IMG/VR virus record: IMGVR_UViG_3300037234_001068
Coordinates: 1 to 26,147 of that record
Strand: one strand, 5' to 3'
DNA: 26,147 nt
From: a virus
The stretch's first letter is position 1; each line of letters starts with the position of its first letter. Positions 5,133 to 10,768 of the stretch are shown one piece after another. The translations under genes were made by a program, and so were the position numbers. The notes below the pieces were generated by a model. It saw nothing but the letters and a program-made list of their open reading frames with translations. It ran no database searches and was not told the origin of the DNA.

Positions 5133-5262
5133 ACCTAACGCCCGAACTCAAGGGCTTGCGGATTGTGAGCAACCATTTTGTTGACTTCAACAAGAAGGTA
5201 AAACCTTGAGAGATTAAAACGAAACCAGTAACAGCAAGTCCTTTTGCAGTGACTTGTTATAA
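5133..5262 (-). repeat. attC site 12
   Basis: The left box is ACCTAAC (5133-5139) and the right box GTTATAA (5256-5262). The arms ACTCAAGGGCTTGC and GCAAGTCCTTTTGCAGT pair with two extra right-arm bases. No usable start codon lies in the loop. The gene starts 26 bases beyond. Confidence 0.86.
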
Positions 5263-5288
5263 AACTTTTAACTACAAGGAGAGATCAA

Positions 5289-5468
5289 ATGCAAAAAGTA
5301 AAATATAGCGAAAAAGATTCAAGAGGCCAACTTTATGTTGATTGCATAGAGTGTAACAGGGGTGCGAAAGGCAGTGACCCAGATAAATGTGCAGCCGGAT
5401 ACAAGCACAAGAAAGGGAATAAAGGCGGCTGTTTTCTGGGAACGCTGACAGAGGGGATAGTTTTATAA
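5289..5468 (+). CDS. Cassette 12: small Cys-rich protein
   Basis: This 59-residue, basic protein (MQKVKYSEKDSRGQLYVDCI...) has four cysteines (CIEC, C..AGY, C near GGCF), arranged like one zinc- or disulfide-stabilised knot. AAGGAG is followed six to eight bases later by the ATG. The stop TAA lies inside core box TTATAAC (5463-5469), which is the typical end for genes in this array. No family is recognised. Its cassette position, ribosome binding site and exact fit between two attC sites support it as real despite its length. Confidence 0.68.
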   Translation: MQKVKYSEKDSRGQLYVDCIECNRGAKGSDPDKCAAGYKHKKGNKGGCFLGTLTEGIVL

Positions 5469-5525
5469 CGACCAAGATCACCGGAAGCGGCGTAGCCGAT
5501 TTCCGAGTGCAGCGCATTGTTATGG
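5463..5525 (-). repeat. attC site 13 (63 bp)
   Basis: The left box is TTATAAC (5463-5469) and the right box GTTATGG (5519-5525). The arms ATCACCGGAAGCGG and CGATTTCCGAGTGCAGC pair imperfectly, with the right arm longer. Its first bases, CGACCAAGATCA, repeat those of site 1. Confidence 0.84.
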
Positions 5526-5556
5526 CGCATGAACCTTAAAGAGGCAGGAGAAAGAA

Positions 5557-5745
5557 ATGCGATATGAAGCAAGAGAAGGATCTCAAAGTGGGCATTGTTG
5601 CTTTGAGGCAACGGTGGTGGATGCAACAAAACCGACAGTATACAATGGCGAACAATTTGAAGACCACTGCGAGAGCATTTGTGAATGTTTTTCAATGGAA
5701 GACGCTGAGAAGATAGCCAAGGCACTAAACGAGACTGCGCCATAA
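5557..5745 (+). CDS. Cassette 13: small Cys-containing protein
   Basis: This 62-residue acidic protein has cysteines at CC (about 14-15) and CESICEC (about 38-44), followed by a helix (MEDAEKIAKALNE). The C-terminal MEDAEKIAKALN pattern is seen in many short phage proteins of unknown role. GGCAGGAGAAAG provides the ribosome binding site, and the start lies 32 bases past the attC. The stop TAA is inside core box CCATAAC (5740-5746). Confidence 0.7.
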   Translation: MRYEAREGSQSGHCCFEATVVDATKPTVYNGEQFEDHCESICECFSMEDAEKIAKALNETAP

Positions 5746-5941
5746 CGATTTAAGTCAGGGGGCAAGCCCCTCAAGGAGATTGTAAAATGGACACACCAAA
5801 TAAGATTTATTTAATAAACGGGAAAAATGGAACTCTTTGGGCTGTAAGTGCCGGCGACCCAGGCGGGTTGAATATATAAAAACCTCCCTTATTACTAAAA
5901 CAGAATCCGGGGCGCAGGTCCCTTGCACTGGCGTGTTATCT
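5740..5941 (-). repeat. attC site 14 (202 bp, carries SD and start codon)
   Basis: The left box is CCATAAC (5740-5746) and the right box GTTATCT (5935-5941). The arms AGTCAGGGGGCAAGCCCC and GGGGCGCAGGTCCCTTGCACT pair with two extra right-arm bases. AAGGAG and the ATG at 5787 lie in the long loop. It is the first cassette next to the integrase. Confidence 0.8.
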
Positions 5942-6097
5942 GCCGTAGAGCAAGCGGTGAATGCGTTGGAAAAATTGGCAGATCATCATGAGGCCATCAA
6001 AAAGCTTGATAATGCAAGATCAAATCGAGAATATGTTAAAGTCATTAAAGGGCAATTTATTTGTTATAAGCTTGCTAGCGAAGCTCTAGACAGATAA
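5787..6097 (+). pseudogene. Cassette 14: frame-broken protein, N-terminus in attC
   Basis: From the ATG at 5787, after AAGGAG, a 30-residue frame (MDTPNKIYLINGKNGTLWAV and on) ends at TAA 5877-5879. Another frame carries the rest of the protein to TAA 6095-6097 (body helical: EQAVNALEKLADHHEAIKKL). One extra G in the GGCGGG run near 5862-5867 would join them as ...SAGDPGGVEYIKTSLITK... The break sits inside the attC loop. A downstream TTG (5837) could start the second frame without repair. The stop lies in core box AGATAAC. Function unknown. This is either true decay or a homopolymer sequencing error. Confidence 0.6.
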
Positions 6098-6153
6098 CAA
6101 TAACTAATCGTAAATTTTTCCGGTTATCGCTCAGTGAAAGGAGGTAGAGATAC
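6092..6153 (-). other. Candidate attI site and intI leader
   Basis: AGATAAC (6092-6098) read on the - strand is a GTTATCT core, the array end nearest the integrase. It is perfectly complementary to the right box of site 14. GATAAC (6093-6098) and GTTATC (6123-6128) form an inverted pair around an AT-rich 24-base centre with no good inner arms, so this is not a standard attC. Its place between the last cassette and the 5' end of intI is where attI is expected. AAAGGAGG (6138-6145) is the integrase ribosome binding site. I see no clear LexA box. Confidence 0.55.
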
Positions 6154-7131
6154 ATGAAAAAAATTAAATCACTATTTTTGCGACGTGTATCTGATGCAGT
6201 TAAGGTGAAACATTATGCTGAATCTACCCGGAAAAACTATGTCGGGTGGGCGCGTAAGTTTATTTATTTTCATGGTTTTAACTCTGAAATGGGTATGCTG
6301 GGAAATCCTGAAAACCTCATTACTGATTATCTTACTTACCTTGCTATTTTTCGCAAAGTCTCTGCCTCTACTCAAAACCAGGCGCTGAATGCGCTGGTTT
6401 TTATGTATAAGAATGTTTTTATGATCGAGTTGGATGGCAAGATCGATGCGGTGAGGGCGAAGCGGGCCAAGAAAAAACCGCGCTATCTCTCCATTGATGA
6501 CACTCGCATGCTGCTCGATGCCCTCTTCGGCAATGGCGTAGGACTGATTGTTGAGCTTGCCTACGGTGCAGGACTTCGACCCGGTGAGGTGGTATCTCTT
6601 AGGATGGAGGACATTGATATCGACGGGCACCAGATTAATGTGAGGGACGCTAAAGGAAAGAAAGATCGCGTCACTATTCTTCCGGAAAATCTTATTTCGC
6701 CTCTACAGGTCCAGATGCGAAAGGTGGAGCGGACACACAGGTTCGACGCTTCAAAGGGCTTCGGCCACGTGGAGATCCCCTGGAACAAAGACCATACGAC
6801 AGACAGGCTCGGCCTCCAGTTCCTTTTCCCGTCAAGCAGAATCTCACAGCATCCGGCCACAGGCAAGAAAGGGCGTTTCCATATCTTTGATTCTACCATC
6901 CAGAAGGCGGTAAAAAAGGCAGCAGAGCGTGCCGGTATACTTCAAAGGGTTACGCCCCACATGTTGCGGCATTCCTTCGCTACGCACATGCTGGAAGGCG
7001 GAACGGATATCCGCACCGTCCAAGAACTTCTTGGACACAAAGATGTGCGAACTACGATGGGATATTGTCATGTGACAAAAATAGCGGCGGAGATAAAGAG
7101 TCCGCTCGATAATTTAAGGGGAATATCATGA
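6154..7131 (+). CDS. intI: Integron integrase (IntI-family tyrosine recombinase)
   Basis: This 325-residue recombinase (IntI1 is 337) would cut and join folded single-stranded attC with attI. The N-terminal core-binding domain has YAESTRKNYVGWARKFIYFH (21-40) and the integron signature SASTQNQALNAL (70-81). Catalytic residues are Arg142 (GLRPGE), a Lys near 169-170, His269 and Arg272 (PHMLRHSF), His295 (LLGHKD) and Tyr304. Between patches II and III lies the IntI-specific insertion (about 195-245, including GFGHVEIPW and FPSSRIS), which separates IntI from XerC/D. A strong AAAGGAGG precedes the ATG. The gene is co-oriented with all cassette genes and overlaps the next gene by ATGA, so it is probably co-translated with it. 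The protein appears intact. Confidence 0.96.
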   Translation: MKKIKSLFLRRVSDAVKVKHYAESTRKNYVGWARKFIYFHGFNSEMGMLGNPENLITDYLTYLAIFRKVSASTQNQALNALVFMYKNVFMIELDGKIDAVRAKRAKKKPRYLSIDDTRMLLDALFGNGVGLIVELAYGAGLRPGEVVSLRMEDIDIDGHQINVRDAKGKKDRVTILPENLISPLQVQMRKVERTHRFDASKGFGHVEIPWNKDHTTDRLGLQFLFPSSRISQHPATGKKGRFHIFDSTIQKAVKKAAERAGILQRVTPHMLRHSFATHMLEGGTDIRTVQELLGHKDVRTTMGYCHVTKIAAEIKSPLDNLRGIS

Positions 7132-7877
7132 TAAAAGCGATCTATGAACCGAAAGGTAAGGCGAAAGAATATTGCGATCTTGCAGTCAATATTTACCGGG
7201 GCTGCGGGCATGGTTGCTCATATTGTTATGCGCCCGGCATACTTCATATAGACAGACAAGAATTCACGGATTCAGCGACGGCCCGCAACGGCTTGATCGA
7301 TGTTCTAACGAAAGAAGCCCCAAAATATAACGGAAAAGAAATTTTTCTTTGTTTTTCTTGTGACCCATATGCCCCGATCGATGAAGAATTGCAGATTACC
7401 CGGCAGGCAATCAGAATCCTGAAAGAAAACAACATGACTGTTCGCATCCTGACAAAAGGCGGCTGGCGGGCCACAAGAGATTTCGACTTATTAGAAAAGG
7501 GCCGTGACTGGTTCGGCACTACGATGACATTCTGGTCTGAGGAAAAAAGCAGGACATGGGAACCATTTGCTGCGACACCGAAAGAAAGGTATGATGTCCT
7601 TAAAATTGCAAAACTGAAAGGTTTTAAGACCTGGGTCAGCCTTGAACCTGTAATCTACCCGGATCAGACCCTTGAAATAATATATAAAACCCATGAATTT
7701 GTCGATGAATATAGAATAGGCAAATGGAATTATGACAAAAGGGCCAAAACAATCAACTGGAAAGATTTTCTACACCAGGCAATCGGGCTTTTGAAGTCAT
7801 ATGGGAAGGAATATAAGATCAAAGAAGACTTGAAAATCTATCTGAAGCATAATCATAATATTAAATATAACCGATGA
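7128..7877 (+). CDS. Radical SAM protein, SplB / COG1533-like
   Basis: This 249-residue protein has the CxxxCxxC cluster of radical SAM enzymes at Cys26, Cys30 and Cys33 (RGCGHGCSYCYA), which would hold a [4Fe-4S] cluster for AdoMet cleavage. The surrounding NIYRGCGHGCSYCY pattern and FSCDPYAPIDEELQITR match the group that includes spore photoproduct lyase-like proteins and the uncharacterised Rv2578c type. The substrate cannot be told from the sequence. A nucleic acid lesion or base is plausible but inferred. The start ATG overlaps the intI stop (ATGA), and the end overlaps the next gene, so the three form one operon. The protein seems complete for a short family member. Confidence 0.88.
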   Translation: MIKAIYEPKGKAKEYCDLAVNIYRGCGHGCSYCYAPGILHIDRQEFTDSATARNGLIDVLTKEAPKYNGKEIFLCFSCDPYAPIDEELQITRQAIRILKENNMTVRILTKGGWRATRDFDLLEKGRDWFGTTMTFWSEEKSRTWEPFAATPKERYDVLKIAKLKGFKTWVSLEPVIYPDQTLEIIYKTHEFVDEYRIGKWNYDKRAKTINWKDFLHQAIGLLKSYGKEYKIKEDLKIYLKHNHNIKYNR

Positions 7878-7891
7878 TAAAGGGGGCGGAA

Positions 7892-8356
7892 ATGACAGAA
7901 AAAATCGACAAGAAATATCTGGGGAAAGCTGCCAAAAACCTGAAAGGAATATATAAAAAACTAGGCTATAGCCCGACTTCAGCCGAATATGACGGGATCG
8001 CAGAAACACAATTTAAACTGCGGGTCCTGAAAATTAATAATATCAAACTGGATAAACTGAAAGAAGTTGCAGGCATACCGAAACGAAAACCAGGCTTCAG
8101 CGCTGGGCAATATAAAGGAAGTGGAAGGGCATATATTTTCTGCGAAGCATATAACGGCAAGATTGCATCTACAGAATGCATGCCAGGATACAGAGAAAAG
8201 ATCTGCAGGAACTGTAAATCAAAACAAAAGAACAATACAAAGGCGCTCCCGGATATTCCCGAAGAAATAGAACGATCATCGAAATATGATCTATCCTGCG
8301 GAAATAAACATATGAACGGAAATGATATCTATTTGACCGATATCAGTGCGATATAA
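7892..8356 (+). CDS. Putative HNH-associated-repeat protein with Cys motif
   Basis: This protein has about 154 residues from the ATG at 7892, which has a G-rich AAGGGGG site upstream. An ATG at 7874 overlapping the previous stop is the alternative (160 residues). The N-terminal segment AAKNLKGIYKKLGYSPTSAE resembles the short helix-turn-helix repeats found beside HNH homing nucleases (LG-xSPT-xEY). A later stretch (CMPGYREKICRNCKSK) has a Cys pattern suited to zinc. No HNH nuclease core is present. It may be a DNA-binding protein. It is probably co-translated with the radical SAM protein. Its stop codon abuts the stop codon of the opposing gene at 8357. Confidence 0.65.
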   Translation: MTEKIDKKYLGKAAKNLKGIYKKLGYSPTSAEYDGIAETQFKLRVLKINNIKLDKLKEVAGIPKRKPGFSAGQYKGSGRAYIFCEAYNGKIASTECMPGYREKICRNCKSKQKNNTKALPDIPEEIERSSKYDLSCGNKHMNGNDIYLTDISAI

Positions 8357-8773
8357 TTAAAAATTAATTTTAAGACCGAATTTTTGATTATTATGTATAG
8401 TATATATTTCCAGTATAGATACGAAGTACAAAAAAAACTTCCTCTTTTTTTTAGGCAAATAATGCGCTATAGTCAATGTTGATGCAATTGCAAGCGGCAT
8501 ATATGTATCAACTTTTCCGATCGTTGGATAATTGCCCAGTAAATAATTAGTTTCACGATGAGGCAATCGGCTAATCCATTGACCATCTATATAGCCGCGG
8601 GTAAGACCTGTCTTTTCATTGATTTTTACCATATCACGGGTCTGCCCCCAGTCAATTACAGTTGTTGCTGTAAATATAGAAGCCAGAATTAAATCTTCCT
8701 TATCCCATTTATCAGCAGAATAGGCCACATTAATTGATATGAAAAATATTAAAAGTGTTGTTATTTTTATCAT
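8357..8773 (-). CDS. Small secreted or membrane protein at the end of the tail module
   Basis: A 138-residue protein starts at 8773, where its ATG overlaps the tail fibre stop (ATGA). An in-frame ATG at 8797 is less likely. The N-terminus (MIKITTLLIFFISINVAYSA) is a signal peptide with likely cleavage after AYSA. A second hydrophobic segment lies near residues 95-125 (LAIASTLTIAHYL; FFLYFVSILEIYTI). A conserved-looking middle, TTVIDWGQTRDM and NYLLGNYPT, recalls small phage proteins of unknown function with DWGQTR and LG-x-P motifs. Its role could be in lysis or host-envelope modification, but this is not shown. Confidence 0.7.
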   Translation of the reverse strand: MIKITTLLIFFISINVAYSADKWDKEDLILASIFTATTVIDWGQTRDMVKINEKTGLTRGYIDGQWISRLPHRETNYLLGNYPTIGKVDTYMPLAIASTLTIAHYLPKKKRKFFLYFVSILEIYTIHNNQKFGLKINF

Positions 8774-10044
8774 GCTATATAAGATATTGTTATCCATCCA
8801 CGATTATTTCCCGGTATAGAATCATAAAAAGTGTCATCAAAAAATCCGTTTAGTTTTCTTGACATAATAATATCTGAATTATCCCATGAGTGCCCCTGTT
8901 CCCCCGTTCCAGTACTGTCATCATAATTCAAATCAACTACATCTGATTCGTTATCGGCCCTAATCGATACCGATACCTTGCGAATATTGGCCCCCGTTAA
9001 CCCATGTGCAACCAATTTTGTAGTATCTGCATTCATATCCCAAGTGCCAATGTCTATACTTCTGGTTGCTAAACCGTTTACCGATACTACGCCATTTAAT
9101 CTGACCTTATCAATCGTTGTCCCGGTCCTATCTATCACCATTACATCAGTAAATGTATCGCCAGCATCATTGAGCATGCTAAGTAATAGTTGTTCCCCGA
9201 CTGCTCTAATCTGCCACCTCTTATTATCGGCTGTCACATCTGTTTCAAATATCTCCAATAATGGAGAACCATTCTTAATAATTGGACTATCGGTAAATGT
9301 TTTAATCCCTCCAATAGTTTGTACTGACATTCGATCAACAAAAACTGTAGATATAACAATATTGTTTGGTTCGTCGATAATAATTAACAAATTTGAATCT
9401 TCTGTTGAATTATCAACAATGGTATTTGTCAATGCGCCGCCACCAGTATTTTGAGCAAAACCATCTGTTCGATTTCCTGTTTTGTTCGCATTGATATGAT
9501 AAGCCGTCGTCAGTGTTCCCGTTGATGCATTTTCAATATTAATTTTTCCGACAACATTGTCACCGTCAAATTCGACACTTTTTGCGGTCGTGCCGGTCTG
9601 CGATAAAACAAGATTCAGAACACCTTCAATAATAATATCAGAACCGAACTTGATGACCGAATTTGCTTCAAGCGTCGATCTGGTGAAATTCACGCCGTCA
9701 AGTATGCGCAATGTAATACCGTCAGGAATAATCATCTGCGCCGTCAATACCTGTGTTTCCTTGACAAGCACCTTGTCACCAGCAGCAGGGGAATCAGCTA
9801 TATAAGCAGCAAGCGTGTCATAATCTTTTTCATTTGTATTGGTGGAATCAATGACAATCCATTCCTGCGATTGCCCTGAAAAATAGTGTGTCCACCTTGA
9901 AAGCCTGTTCCACATCCAGTTGAAAAATTGTCTTGCAGGCTTTTCGACTATCCAACCGGCATTCTGCTTTGTCTGGCTGGGCACGTTGATGCCGGTGCTA
10001 TCGTCAGGCACCCAGTCTAAATCTCTCGGTGGTCTTTGTGACAT
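8770..10044 (-). CDS. Tail fibre / receptor-binding protein
   Basis: This is a 424-residue protein. The N-terminal 60 residues (PRDLDWVPDDSTGINVPSQT, then WMWNRLSRWTHYFSG) are a typical attachment segment of phage fibres. The middle (about 70-200) is rich in short beta repeats (VLVKETQVLTAQMIIPDGIT; SVIKFGSDIIIEGVL), consistent with a right-handed beta-helix. The C-terminal part (about 325-424; IGTWDMNADTTKLVAHGLTG) is the globular tip type seen on other fibres. It would bind the host surface. AAAGGAG precedes the ATG. It follows gp48, where Mu-like phages carry their fibre. I see no separate chaperone gene. Confidence 0.85.
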   Translation of the reverse strand: MSQRPPRDLDWVPDDSTGINVPSQTKQNAGWIVEKPARQFFNWMWNRLSRWTHYFSGQSQEWIVIDSTNTNEKDYDTLAAYIADSPAAGDKVLVKETQVLTAQMIIPDGITLRILDGVNFTRSTLEANSVIKFGSDIIIEGVLNLVLSQTGTTAKSVEFDGDNVVGKINIENASTGTLTTAYHINANKTGNRTDGFAQNTGGGALTNTIVDNSTEDSNLLIIIDEPNNIVISTVFVDRMSVQTIGGIKTFTDSPIIKNGSPLLEIFETDVTADNKRWQIRAVGEQLLLSMLNDAGDTFTDVMVIDRTGTTIDKVRLNGVVSVNGLATRSIDIGTWDMNADTTKLVAHGLTGANIRKVSVSIRADNESDVVDLNYDDSTGTGEQGHSWDNSDIIMSRKLNGFFDDTFYDSIPGNNRGWITISYIA

Positions 10045-10057
10045 AATATTTCTCCTT

Positions 10058-10768
10058 TTAAACTATTTCTGAAAATAAGCCGCCCACGTCCGGGTCAGCA
10101 AGGTCGCCGAAGGTGTTCGCATCTGGATCATCATCGAAGCCAAAATAATTTGATTTAAACCCGATAACCTTGACCCCTGCCCATGCATGCATCGGGATAA
10201 TAGCCTTCAAAATTCTTTTGAAAACAGGCACGCTGTCAATATTAATAAAACCATACTGCAGGTCAGTTATCTCACCGCCGCCGCCGAGCGTTGCATCACC
10301 GCCGACAAAAAACACAAAGGGCCAGTCATCACTGATCAAATCGGCAGAAAGGTTGTTGCTATGACCTGCCGCCGAATACTCTTCAGAATCGAGCAGAAGA
10401 CCAGGGTCAACAGGCTGGGTATTTTCATGAACCTGCACATCAAAACCTGCCGTTATCAATGCATTCTGCAGAAAATCCCTGTCGCCATTGCCACCTTTTG
10501 AAAATTTGACCGCCGCAATCTGCGCCCTTCTTTCATCATCACTGCTGTTTTCATTTTTTACGATGCCGAATTCTTTTTCAAGATCATCAAGCAGCGTTGT
10601 CTTTGAAGGCCTGCGAATATTCGCAAGGTCGGCAAGAAATGTTCTGACAACCTCTGAATTCTCTGCCATGCCGTCAAGTAGCTGGTCGAACTCTTTTTCT
10701 TCTTCAGGGGTCCAGACAGAACCTGGCGGCATAACTGCATCATAAACCGCACGCATCAGATCAGACAT
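10058..10768 (-). CDS. Baseplate/tail-fibre connector protein, Mu gp48-like (DUF2313)
   Basis: A 236-residue protein starts at ATG 10768 (MSDLMRAVYDAVMPPGSVWT). A longer frame from 10795 is possible, but the 10768 start overlaps the upstream stop by eight bases and has GGGGG upstream. The early LPPG/MPPGxxW-type segment and the FSKGGNGDRDFLQNALITAG region are typical of the Mu gp48/YmfQ family, which lies between baseplate J and the tail fibre. The position after the gp47-like gene supports the call. Its precise contacts in the virion are known only for relatives. Confidence 0.82.
   Translation of the reverse strand: MSDLMRAVYDAVMPPGSVWTPEEEKEFDQLLDGMAENSEVVRTFLADLANIRRPSKTTLLDDLEKEFGIVKNENSSDDERRAQIAAVKFSKGGNGDRDFLQNALITAGFDVQVHENTQPVDPGLLLDSEEYSAAGHSNNLSADLISDDWPFVFFVGGDATLGGGGEITDLQYGFINIDSVPVFKRILKAIIPMHAWAGVKVIGFKSNYFGFDDDPDANTFGDLADPDVGGLFSEIV

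Larger units (their letters stand above)
84..7131. mobile_element. Integron: inverted-gene cassette array plus IntI-type integrase
   Basis: Fourteen clear attC-like sites (153-5941) alternate with short + strand genes. They are followed by a candidate attI (6092-6153) and an IntI-family integrase (6154-7131). Cassettes as I delimit them, cutting between the last A and C of each left RYYYAAC box, are: 159-495, 496-852, 853-1135, 1136-1447, 1448-1772, 1773-2900, 2901-3283, 3284-3634, 3635-3994, 3995-4347, 4348-5138, 5139-5468, 5469-5745 and 5746-6097. The geometry is classical (array leading away from the 5' end of intI), but all genes face the integrase. The array continues left of the window. 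Box pairing and gene order are read directly. The orientation rests on arm asymmetry and on where duplicated units start and stop. Confidence 0.88.

Noticed and set aside
5333-5743. 136-residue open frame on the - strand
   Set aside because: Antisense to cassettes 12 and 13 and to attC site 13; the sense genes have good ribosome binding sites and end in the core boxes.
1-6153. CRISPR array
   Set aside because: The repeated elements are attC-like hairpins separated by genes of variable length, not short regular repeats with spacers.
8360-8371. AAAATTAATTTT palindrome as a bidirectional terminator
   Set aside because: It is AT-only, has no GC stem and lies within the last codons of the - strand gene; evidence is too weak.
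8978-9454. 158-residue + strand frame inside the tail fibre gene
   Set aside because: No ribosome binding site, hydrophobic mirror composition, and complete overlap with a clear structural gene.
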